In this document: one piece after another, positions 28,224-36,254 of the stretch | Layout: each line of letters begins with the position of its first letter | Position numbering within the stretch: the first letter of the stretch is position 1 | Assembly (NCBI RefSeq): GCF_014656295.1 | Contig: NZ_BNCD01000032.1 | Location: 1 to 64,000, forward strand | DNA length: 64,000 bases | Direction of reading: 5' to 3' | From: Streptomyces sulfonofaciens | GTDB taxonomy: Bacteria > Actinomycetota > Actinomycetes > Streptomycetales > Streptomycetaceae | Notes under the pieces: model-generated | What the model was told of the DNA's origin: nothing | Seen by the model: only the letters and a program-made list of their open reading frames with translations | Databases searched by the model: none | Translations under genes and position numbers: made by a program

Positions 28224-29849
28224 CTACTCGGTCTCTGGTGGTGCCTGGGGTGGGCGCTGCTGTGGCGTGGGCGGCTGCTCCGCACCCTCGGCGTCGCGAT
28301 GCTGCTGGTCCCCCCGGCCCCGTACCAGTCCGGAGCCACCGGGGGTGAATCCGGCGCGCTCCCCCTTGGGACCCGTCGTACGGCTCTTCGGCGCACCGAC
28401 CACACCCTCGGGTGCTCCGGGCGTCCGCCGCGGCCCCTGGGTCCTGTCGTTCTGGGGGTTCGGCGCTCCGATCACACCGCGCTGCCCCAGCTTGCCCGGT
28501 GTCCCCTGGGTGCGGCCGGGGTTCTCCTTCTGGCCCCCGATAACGGTGCCCCTGGGGACCCGGGACGTCGATCCCGACGTCTGGTTGGTGGGCCTGCCGC
28601 CCACCACCCCGCCCTTCCGGGTGGCTCCGGCGTTCGACGACTTGGCCTGGCCCGCCGCGCGCGGCGTTCCGCCCGTGACACCTCCCCGGCCCATCGGCAT
28701 ACGCCCGGTGGAGGCGGCGCGTCCGGTCGCCCGTGCCTGGTTGACCGGCCCCCGCCCCATGGCGTTGGCCGCCCGGCCGGTACTCGTCGTGCCCTTTCCA
28801 GTGGCGGACTCCCGCACGGAGCCGCGCGCCTGCGGCGGGGGGTTGTTGCCCCGAGGTTTGACGGGCCCGTTCGTGATGGGCTTCACCATGCCGTTGGCGA
28901 ACGGGGGCGGCGACGTATGCGTGGTGCCGCCCGGCGCCGTGTGCGTCGGGGGCTGACCCGTGTCGACGGGAGGCGTCGTGGGGAGCGGGGGCGCGACACT
29001 GTCGATCACCGTGCCCACATCTGGACGGTGCCGATCATTGATCGTTTCGTGCACTGAAAGCCGCTTGTCGCCGTCATTCGGCACTTGGCCCGTAGCGTGG
29101 TACCCCTGGTTCGCTACGTGTCGGCCAAGCGTGCCGAGACTGCCGCTTCCCTCAACAGAGTCATCCCTTTTGGGCGCCTTGGTCGACGACGGCCTAGGCA
29201 CCCCCACATTAGGCATCATCTCGAACCGAGGCGGCTGCTGCTCCGCAAGCGTCCCGCTGGACACCGAGTAGAACGACGCCAGCCGGTTCATCTGGTTGAT
29301 GGCTTCCTGACGGTGGCCCTCGACCTTGACGGCCTCGTCGTACTCCGCGTTCCCCTTCACCCGCTTGGGGGTGGGGATGTCCTCGACCTTCTGCTTGTGG
29401 AACCGGGTGTCCCTCGGTGGCATGGAGCTGCGCACGGAGGCGAGGCCCGAGCCGGCGGCGGTGATCTGCAGGCCGGCGACGTCGGCGTACTTGGCGAGGG
29501 CGTGGGTGTTCGCCACGAGGTTGGAGCCCCAGTCGCGGAAGTTCGTACCCGCCTCGCCCTTCCAGTCGACGTTGCCGATGTGCCTGCTGAGTTCGTCCGC
29601 GGCATCGCTGATCGCGTCGCGGGCGCTCCAGAGCGCCTCGCCGGCCTTCGCCAGCTCACCGGGGTCGGTGTGCTCGACCAGGTCGAGCATGGCGTTGAGC
29701 TCGTGGCCCTCGAAGTCGGTACGGCCGAAGATGCGGCCGTTGCCGAAGATGCCGGAGAGGAATTCCAGGGCCGATGTGGTCGCGTCCGTCAGGCCCACTT
29801 CCTGGGTGGCCCGCTGACGGTCCTGAGCGTGCGGCTTTCCGTGGGTCAT
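28224..29849 (-). CDS. WXG/PPE-like head with Pro/Gly/Thr-rich tail, probable ESX-associated protein
   Basis: A 541-residue protein. The first ~200 residues are predicted helical and contain VDWKGEAG, a W-x-G turn near residue 95; the remaining ~300 residues are low complexity, rich in Pro, Gly, Thr, Arg and Asn, with short repeats such as GGVTGG, GGVVGG and GVIGAP. This architecture resembles EspB/PPE-type ESX proteins. The ATG overlaps the stop of the upstream helical gene by ATGA, suggesting they act as a pair, and mycP follows 26 bases later. It could be an exported structural protein; no enzyme motif was seen. Confidence 0.78.
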   Translation of the reverse strand: MTHGKPHAQDRQRATQEVGLTDATTSALEFLSGIFGNGRIFGRTDFEGHELNAMLDLVEHTDPGELAKAGEALWSARDAISDAADELSRHIGNVDWKGEAGTNFRDWGSNLVANTHALAKYADVAGLQITAAGSGLASVRSSMPPRDTRFHKQKVEDIPTPKRVKGNAEYDEAVKVEGHRQEAINQMNRLASFYSVSSGTLAEQQPPRFEMMPNVGVPRPSSTKAPKRDDSVEGSGSLGTLGRHVANQGYHATGQVPNDGDKRLSVHETINDRHRPDVGTVIDSVAPPLPTTPPVDTGQPPTHTAPGGTTHTSPPPFANGMVKPITNGPVKPRGNNPPPQARGSVRESATGKGTTSTGRAANAMGRGPVNQARATGRAASTGRMPMGRGGVTGGTPRAAGQAKSSNAGATRKGGVVGGRPTNQTSGSTSRVPRGTVIGGQKENPGRTQGTPGKLGQRGVIGAPNPQNDRTQGPRRTPGAPEGVVGAPKSRTTGPKGERAGFTPGGSGLVRGRGDQQHRDAEGAEQPPTPQQRPPQAPPETE

Positions 29850-30304
29850 GAGTACCCCGTTCCGGAATGCTTGTCGTCACTGTGCCCGTGCTGCTGGTCG
29901 CCGTGGTGCTCCGGGCTCTCGTGCCGCGGCGGCTGGTTGTCCTCGTGGATCTGCGTCTGCAGGGCCCAGAACCTGCGGCGCAGGTCCTCGTCGAGGTTGT
30001 CGAAGCCGATGTCCGCGCCGTGCACGGCGATGCCCATGGCCTCGATCTGGTGGCCGAGCGACTTGGACAGCGTGGTGAGCTGCTCGTGCACGCGGTTGTA
30101 CTGGTGGTAGAGGTCGTCCGCCTCACCGAAGGTCCCGTGCCCGCTCAGGGACGCCCTGGAAATCGTCTGGGCACCGACCTTCGAAGAACTGCCGGCGGAA
30201 CCCTCGAATTCGCTCAACAGCGTGTCCACGCGCCGCTTGAAGATCTTCAACGCCTCTGCGCCGCGCCGCAGATCGGCGCCACCACCCGCATCCGCAGGAA
30301 GCAC
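29846..30304 (-). CDS. small helical ESX-associated protein
   Basis: A 152-residue protein starting with GTG at 30304 (GGGGAGGGAAGG upstream). It is helical through about residue 120 (GEADDLYHQYNRVHEQLTTL), then has a His/Asp/Gln-rich hydrophilic tail. No W-x-G or YxxxD was found. It overlaps the 541-residue protein gene by four bases and is the first gene of the leftward operon reaching the esx pair, so it is probably a PE-like or EsxA-like partner of that protein. Confidence 0.75.
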   Translation of the reverse strand: MLPADAGGGADLRRGAEALKIFKRRVDTLLSEFEGSAGSSSKVGAQTISRASLSGHGTFGEADDLYHQYNRVHEQLTTLSKSLGHQIEAMGIAVHGADIGFDNLDEDLRRRFWALQTQIHEDNQPPRHESPEHHGDQQHGHSDDKHSGTGYS

Positions 30305-30641
30305 TGGACCTTCCCTCCCCGTGAGTTCCCCAGTGCCCGTCCGACCGTGTCCCCCGGTTCAACGGGCGAAGCTGCTAATGACCGCGCTTCCAGTTACTTT
30401 AGTCAACGGGCAGAACCCGGCCAACTGATCTACGTACTGGGTCAGTTACGGTTCCACCAAGACAGGGCGGCCTTTCCCCCTATTGCCCCCATTGGTCCCC
30501 GCCCCTCTGAACAGCGCTCGGCCCACACTACCCGGCCCCTCCGACAACGGCATGCGATACCGAGCCCGAACACCGCCTCGCGAGCGCCTCCAGGCACGCC
30601 CACTCACGCACGCCCACTGACGCAGGCCCGTTCACGCCCGT
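30305..30641 (-). promoter_or_regulatory. promoter region of the esx/mycP operon
   Basis: No gene. It is less GC-rich than its surroundings. On the minus strand TTGACT (30401-30406) is followed 18 bases later by GTCATT, a possible weak -10. Upstream lies a dyad, AACTGA (30423-30428) with TCAGTT (30442-30447). Confidence 0.35.
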
Positions 30642-31916
30642 TCACGCCTGCCCGCGGACCCTGCGCCTGCGCCGCCGCGCATCCCGTACCGCGACCCCCG
30701 TACCGGCGAGGGCCGCCACCAGGACCGCGGCACCGACCGTCACGAACGTACCGAGGCGGGCGTTGCGCTCGGCCTGGGTCTCGCCGAGGTGGAGCGGCGC
30801 GGGGCTGGGGGCCTCGGCGCGGACCAGGCCCTCGTGGGCGACCGGCTCCTCCACCTTGTGGTCGTCCTCGGTGAGGGCGCGGACCGGGTCGACGACGCCC
30901 CAGCCGACGAGGCGGTCGCGGCCCGCGATGGAGCGTTCCGCGGTCTGCTCGATCTGCGCCACGACCTCCTTGGGCGTCCAGTCCTCGTGCTTCGCCTTGA
31001 TGAGGGCGGCGACGGCGGCGACGTAGGGGGCCGAGAAGCTGGTCCCGTCGTCGGAGCAGTGGCCGCCCTTGGGGACGGTGGAGACCATGTCGACGCCCGG
31101 CGCCGCCACCCCCACCTCGTTGGAGGACTGGGAGAACGCCGCCCGCTCGTTGTTGCGGTCCGACGCGGCGACCGCGAGGACGCCCGGGTAGGAGGCGGGG
31201 TAGGTCTTCTTGACGTTGCCGCCGAGGCCGTCGTTGCCCGCCGAGGCGACGACGACCGCTCCGGAGCGGATGGCGTCCTCCACGGCCTGCTCCAAGGATG
31301 CCTCCGGGGCGACCGCGTCGGCGGTGTCCTGGGAGATGTTGATGACGTCCGCGCCCTCGTGGACCGCGTACGTGATGGCCTGAGCGAGGCCGGTCGTGTT
31401 CCCGTCGCCCTGGGCGTCGTTCTGCTTGAGCGGGATGATCGTCGCCCCTGGTGCAAGGCCCACGAATCCGGTGCCCTTGAGGGGGCGGGCGGCGATGATG
31501 CCGGCGACCTTCGTGCCGTGCCCGACGGTGTCCGTGGTGCCCTGCTCGTTGCCGCGGTCTGGGACGGGCTCGCCCTTGCCGTCCTTCCTCGGCAGGAAGT
31601 TGTGCCCGGCACCGGCGTCCACGGCGTGGGCGAGCTGGGGGTTCTTCACGTCCACGCCGGTGTCGATGACGGCGACCCGTACGCCCTTGCCGGTGGACTG
31701 CTGCCACAGCTCGTCCAGGTTCACCCGCTGGAGGGACCAGGGCTTGCCGGCGTACTTCGTGTTCGGGAAGGAGCATTCGCCGGAGTCCGCGGCGGCCGGG
31801 GTGCCGGCGGCGGTGAGCAGGCCCGCGGAGGCGGCGGTGGCCAGCAGGGCGGCCGCCGCGGGGCGCAGCCGTCCCCGGCGCCCGGGGGCCGGCCGGCAGG
31901 AGCGTGCATCGGTCAT
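30642..31916 (-). CDS. mycP: second mycosin protease
   Basis: A 424-residue mycosin: signal peptide (about 17-44), catalytic D85 (VIDTGVD), H133 (VGHGTK), N228 and S293 (GTSFSAP), then a short linker and a C-terminal helix (about 389-408) followed by a very Arg-rich tail. It has the extra N-terminal Cys region (GECSF) typical of mycosins. ATG 31916 lies 10 bases after the eccB stop, so eccB-mycP form an operon. Compared with the other mycosin its linker is shorter and its GC is normal, so the two are distinct paralogs. Confidence 0.93.
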   Translation of the reverse strand: MTDARSCRPAPGRRGRLRPAAAALLATAASAGLLTAAGTPAAADSGECSFPNTKYAGKPWSLQRVNLDELWQQSTGKGVRVAVIDTGVDVKNPQLAHAVDAGAGHNFLPRKDGKGEPVPDRGNEQGTTDTVGHGTKVAGIIAARPLKGTGFVGLAPGATIIPLKQNDAQGDGNTTGLAQAITYAVHEGADVINISQDTADAVAPEASLEQAVEDAIRSGAVVVASAGNDGLGGNVKKTYPASYPGVLAVAASDRNNERAAFSQSSNEVGVAAPGVDMVSTVPKGGHCSDDGTSFSAPYVAAVAALIKAKHEDWTPKEVVAQIEQTAERSIAGRDRLVGWGVVDPVRALTEDDHKVEEPVAHEGLVRAEAPSPAPLHLGETQAERNARLGTFVTVGAAVLVAALAGTGVAVRDARRRRRRVRGQA

Positions 31917-31926
31917 GGACGGCGCC

Positions 31927-33447
31927 TCACGACCCCTGGGGCTGACTCGCCGCGGCCTTCGACAGCCGGGGGCCGGTCGGCAGGAACTCTGACCAGGGCG
32001 CGGGCACCGGCGCCGGGGTGACGTCCCCGTAGCCGAGCCGGGTCTGCGAGTCCTTCTCCTCCGGCTGCTGCTGTCGGCCCTTCTTGCCCGACTCGCCGAT
32101 CCCGGAGTCGTCCGTGGCGCTGTCGCCGTTGGACTGCAGGGCGTAGCGCAGGCCGGTGTCGGTGACCAGGAAGACACCGCCGACCTTGGTCTCCGTGCCC
32201 TGGAACTGGCGGAACAACTGGCCGGAACCGGGGGTCACATAGGCGCTGCTCGATCCGGTGGCGAGGGCCGCGGGGAAGGAGGTGCCCGCCCAGGTGCTCA
32301 GGGTGGTGGTGCCGTTGCCGGCGACCGAGCGCAGGACGTTGCAGACGGTGTTGCGGGCGCCGCCGTGCGTACTGGGGGTGTTGACCACCTGCGGCTTGTC
32401 CTGCGGCCACGCGTGGTCGTCGCCGAACTCTGTGGGGCTGGGGGTGAACGATCCGCGGTTGACCCGCAGGGCCTCGCCCGTCGTCATCAGGTGCGACAGG
32501 TCCGGGTCCTGGAGCAGCAGGTTCGCCATGAAGTCGGAGATCGGTGCCACCCGTCCGGGCAGGACGACGTAGTACCGCATCACTCCGCCGTCCAGCGCCT
32601 GGAGGACCATGCCGACGCGGTCGGCGGCGGGGTCCAGGGTGCCGTGGACGCCGGCGGCGCCCCCCGCGCCGCTGATCTCCGGGAAAACGATCCGGTCGCC
32701 GGGGTGCAGGGTGTTCAGCCACTCCTTCGACACCTGCTGCGGGCGGCGTGCGCCGGACACGACGGCGCCGAGCAGGTTCTGGTTGTCGTCGAGCGGGTAC
32801 GCCGTGCCGCTCGGGTCCACCACGTAGCGCGTCCTGTCCGGTGCGGGCCCCTGCACGTAGAGGAGTTCGCCGCCGTGCAGCCGCTGCCCGCCCTCCATGC
32901 GCTTCTCCTCGCGCTGGGCGAAGACGAACGCGGCCTTCTGGACGGCGCCGCCCTCGCCGGGCCGCTGGCAGACAGCCCAGCGCTTGGCCGCGGCGGCCTC
33001 GTCGGGGTCGGGGAGGCGGTCGGGGGCGTAGGGGATGCCGATGGTGGCGCCGTGCGGGAGCCTGCCGCTGTCGAGGACGGACTCGTCGACGTTGATGACC
33101 TGGCCCTTGTCGGCGTCGAGCAGCAGTTTGGCGGAGGCCATGTTGAGCACGGGGTGCAACTGCACCTTGTGGTCGGTCTCCAGCACGACGTAGCGCGTGG
33201 TGGACTTGCTGGCGATGATCACCTTCTCGCCGGGCGTGTCCCAGCCCTGCGGGGCGGTCGGCTTGAGCATGCCCCACGCGCCGAAACCGGCCAGGATGAC
33301 CACCGCGACGACCGCACTGGGCACCAGGGCCCGCAGCGGCCGTGGCGCGCTCTCCTCGGAACCCGTGGCCGAGGGCTGCACGAAGGCCGCCAGCATGCGG
33401 CGCTTCGCGAAGGTGTAGGCGTTGAGCTCGTCCCGTCGTGATGCCAT
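31927..33447 (-). CDS. eccB: type VII secretion core protein EccB
   Basis: A 506-residue bitopic membrane protein with the typical EccB start (SRRDELNAYTFAKRRMLAAF), one transmembrane helix at about 40-61, and a large extracytoplasmic domain containing paired cysteines (AVCQRP and TVCNVLRS). EccB forms the periplasm-facing part of the ESX complex. ATG 33447 is preceded by AAGGGGGAG at rather long spacing. It is divergent from eccE across 216 bases. Confidence 0.93.
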   Translation of the reverse strand: MASRRDELNAYTFAKRRMLAAFVQPSATGSEESAPRPLRALVPSAVVAVVILAGFGAWGMLKPTAPQGWDTPGEKVIIASKSTTRYVVLETDHKVQLHPVLNMASAKLLLDADKGQVINVDESVLDSGRLPHGATIGIPYAPDRLPDPDEAAAAKRWAVCQRPGEGGAVQKAAFVFAQREEKRMEGGQRLHGGELLYVQGPAPDRTRYVVDPSGTAYPLDDNQNLLGAVVSGARRPQQVSKEWLNTLHPGDRIVFPEISGAGGAAGVHGTLDPAADRVGMVLQALDGGVMRYYVVLPGRVAPISDFMANLLLQDPDLSHLMTTGEALRVNRGSFTPSPTEFGDDHAWPQDKPQVVNTPSTHGGARNTVCNVLRSVAGNGTTTLSTWAGTSFPAALATGSSSAYVTPGSGQLFRQFQGTETKVGGVFLVTDTGLRYALQSNGDSATDDSGIGESGKKGRQQQPEEKDSQTRLGYGDVTPAPVPAPWSEFLPTGPRLSKAAASQPQGS

Positions 33448-33586
33448 GAGCGTGTGCCGCTCCCCCTTGCTCCGTGCGGCGCCCGACCCCCGGGGGTGCA
33501 GCCGGGGGGCTGCCGTCCCTTCCCCGCCTCTATTGTCGGACCGGGCCCCTACTATGCCTGGTGAGGGCCCGCTCGTGTGAGGCGGG

Positions 33587-33592
33587 TAGGGT
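33587..33592 (+). promoter_or_regulatory. candidate -10 element for eccE
   Basis: TAGGGT lies 72 bases before the eccE start in the eccB/eccE divergent region; no clear -35 is visible. Confidence 0.25.
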
Positions 33593-33663
33593 GCGGGATC
33601 CGAAAGCGGCCTGCCTGCAGGAGCGTTCGGACGGATACGGACGACATTCGGGGGTTTGAAGCA

Positions 33664-35001
33664 GTGACTTCCGCCACGCCGGCACGGCCGCGGCCCGGAA
33701 CCCGGTCCGCGGCGCCGCAGGGCCGCGCTCCGGGGCGCGGGCGGCGGGCGGCTGCGGCGTCCACGGCGACCGCATCCTCCCCCGTCGTCTTCCGTCTGAC
33801 CAGTCGCTCCGGGCAGTTCATCTCCTTCCGCCTCCAGCAGCTCGTGCTACTGGAGGCCGCGGCGGCGGTGCTGCTGGCCGCCTGGGTGACGGACACGCTG
33901 CTGCTGGTGCCAGGGGCGGTGATCGCGGCCGTCCTGGTGCTGCTCGCGGTGATGCGCCGCCGCGGCCGCTCGCTGCCCGAATGGCTCACCACGGCCCGCG
34001 GGTTGCGCGTCCGCAGGCGCCGCGCGAAGGACACGGCCGTACCACCGGGCACCGAGCCCGGTTTCGCACCCGCGGTGGAGTGCGATCCCGCGCTGCGCAC
34101 GTACACGTACGGCGGAAAGGACCGCCGCCCGGTCGGCATGGTCGGCGACGGCACCTTCCTGACGGCCGTCCTCCAGGTCGAGTCCGACGCCACCGCGCTG
34201 CGCAATGAACGCGACCGGCGCCCGCTGCCCCTGAAACTCGTCCGCGAGGCGATGGACGTCGACGACATCCGCCTGGAGTCGGCGCAGGTCGTGCTGCACA
34301 CCCAGCCCGCGCCCGCACTGCACCTCCCCCAGGAGTCCGTCGCCGTCAGCAACTACGCCCCGCTCCAGGCGCAGACGGGGGCGCCCGCGGTCCGGATCAC
34401 CTGGATCGCGCTGAAGCTGGATCCGGAGCTGTGCCCGGAGGCGGTGGCCGCGCGCGGCGGCGGGATCACGGGAGCGCAGAAGTGCGTGGTGCGCACCGCC
34501 GACCAGTTGGCGAGCCGCCTGACCGGTGCCGGCTTCCGTGCCACGCTGCTCACGGAGGAGGAGCTGGCCGCGGCGATAGCCACCTCGGCGTGCGCCAACC
34601 CGATGGTGACGGCGCAGGCGGGCCGTTCCGAGGCACCGCAGCGCAGGACCGAGGAGACCAGCCGCACCTGGCGCTGCGACAATCGCAGGCACACGACCTA
34701 CTGGGTGCGCCGCTGGCCGCAGTTGGGCGGCTCCGGCGGATCCCTGCCGCAGCTCGTCGCGCTGATCACGGCGATACCCGCGCTGGCCACCACCTTCAGC
34801 CTCACGCTGGGCCGCGGCGAACACCAGGAGATGACGGTCCGCGGCTTCGTCCGCGTCACGGGCCGCGGCGACACGGAACTCGTCGCCGCCCGGCGCCAGT
34901 TGCAGCAGGCCGCCCGCCACACCAGGACGGCCCTGGTCCGGCTCGACCGCGAGCAGTTGCCGGGTGTGCTCGCCACCATGCCGCTGGGAGGCACCCGCTG
35001 A
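33664..35001 (+). CDS. eccE: type VII secretion protein EccE
   Basis: A 445-residue protein with a basic, Ala/Arg-rich N-terminus, two adjacent transmembrane helices (about 58-78 and 79-97) and a soluble C-terminal domain, the layout of EccE; conserved-looking segments include TYWVRRWPQLG and FSLTLGRGEHQEMTVRGFVR. The start is GTG 33664, in a context with only a weak ribosome-binding site; an ATG 29 codons earlier is less likely. It is coupled to the next gene by TGATG. Confidence 0.88.
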   Translation: MTSATPARPRPGTRSAAPQGRAPGRGRRAAAASTATASSPVVFRLTSRSGQFISFRLQQLVLLEAAAAVLLAAWVTDTLLLVPGAVIAAVLVLLAVMRRRGRSLPEWLTTARGLRVRRRRAKDTAVPPGTEPGFAPAVECDPALRTYTYGGKDRRPVGMVGDGTFLTAVLQVESDATALRNERDRRPLPLKLVREAMDVDDIRLESAQVVLHTQPAPALHLPQESVAVSNYAPLQAQTGAPAVRITWIALKLDPELCPEAVAARGGGITGAQKCVVRTADQLASRLTGAGFRATLLTEEELAAAIATSACANPMVTAQAGRSEAPQRRTEETSRTWRCDNRRHTTYWVRRWPQLGGSGGSLPQLVALITAIPALATTFSLTLGRGEHQEMTVRGFVRVTGRGDTELVAARRQLQQAARHTRTALVRLDREQLPGVLATMPLGGTR

Positions 35002-35852
35002 TGGCCATGACCACCCCTCCGACGGCACCCGGCGGCACGGGCGGCGCGCCGGTGACCACGGCACCGTCGGGCCGGCCGGTACCCGGTCCCCTGGGCGCCG
35101 CGGCGCAGGGCCTGCCCACCGGGCACGCGGCCGCTCTCCGGGCCAGGATGCGGGCCGGCTTCGGTCTGCTGGGCCCGCGCAGCGGCCGCCATGCCGTCGC
35201 GCCGGAGGACATCGACACGCTGGCACTGCCCGTCGGGGACGACGGCGTGGTCATCGGCGTGGACGCGCAGTCCCGTCCCGCGGTGCTCGGCCTCAACCGC
35301 CCGACTCCGTACGACATCCTGCTGATCGGCGGGCTGTGGACCGCGCAGGTGCTGGCGCTGCGGGCCGCGGCGACCGGCGCGCGGGTCGCCGTCGAGACCG
35401 GCCGGGCCGCGGAGTGGACCACCCTCGCGCACGCGGCGGGCGGTGCGCAGCAGTGCATCACGCTGCACGACGTCGGCAGGGTGCCGCCGCTCGGTCCCTC
35501 GGCGGGCAGCCCCGTGCTGGTGCTGCGGGACTGCGGGATGCAGCCGCCGCGCGGGCGGGTCGTGTCGGGGCCCTGGCAGTCGGTGCTGACCCTGCTGCCG
35601 TATCTGAGTCCGGTCGCGCCGCGGCTGATGCGGCAGACCCGGCTGGTGGGCGTCCAGCGGCTGTCGCCCGACGAGTCCAGCAGGCTCGGCCGGCTGCTCG
35701 CGCTCCCCGGCGCGGACGTGGAGTCGCTGCCCACACTCGCGGACGGTGTCACTCTTTGGTGTGCCGGACGCGACAGGCAGTACGTCATGACCCAGGCCAC
35801 CGACGCCGAGACCGGATTGTTGGGTGTGCCCCGACGCATGGACCGGCCGTAG
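35001..35852 (+). CDS. unknown protein coupled to eccE
   Basis: A 283-residue protein whose ATG overlaps the eccE stop by one base. The N-terminal ~50 residues are Pro/Gly/Thr-rich; the rest appears soluble and globular, with PYDILLIGGLWTAQVLALRAA and LMRQTRLVGVQRLSPDESSR. No transmembrane helix strong enough to call and no known motif were found. Tight coupling to eccE suggests a role in the secretion complex or its control. Confidence 0.75.
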   Translation: MAMTTPPTAPGGTGGAPVTTAPSGRPVPGPLGAAAQGLPTGHAAALRARMRAGFGLLGPRSGRHAVAPEDIDTLALPVGDDGVVIGVDAQSRPAVLGLNRPTPYDILLIGGLWTAQVLALRAAATGARVAVETGRAAEWTTLAHAAGGAQQCITLHDVGRVPPLGPSAGSPVLVLRDCGMQPPRGRVVSGPWQSVLTLLPYLSPVAPRLMRQTRLVGVQRLSPDESSRLGRLLALPGADVESLPTLADGVTLWCAGRDRQYVMTQATDAETGLLGVPRRMDRP

Positions 35853-36254
35853 GGATTTCGTCCCGTGTCGGCGGTTTGGCCGGGTTCACCGGGCCCCTGA
35901 AGAGGGCCCCGTGTGCGTTGTGCCGCGGTGCGGTGCTGTGTGCCGGGGACGGGTGCGCCGGCGGACCTGCCGTAGGGGCCGCCGTGGTGATTAGGCTGGG
36001 ACCTGGACGCGATCGGCGTACTCCGGGCACCGGGTGGTCGGTGAACGGGCCGGTGGCGTCCCGGGGGAAGTGCCGTACGGGCCGGCTGCGGCCCGGCACG
36101 GTGCCGGACGACCGCGGCCGGTTCCGGCCGCGGACAGTTGCACACGGCTTTGAAGACGCGGACATCTGGTGCCGTCGGGTACACGGCAGTTGAGGTCGGC
36201 GGAAGCGGTCGCCCCAGTACGGCACGAGGGTGCTCGACCACACCAGGAGGAATT
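35853..36254 (+). other. intergenic region before the EspI-like gene
   Basis: No gene. A weak GGGCCC stem (35891-35896 with 35904-35909) follows the previous stop, and TAGGCT at 35992-35997 could be a -10. The next gene has a near-perfect ribosome-binding site, AGGAGG at 36245-36250. Confidence 0.4.
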
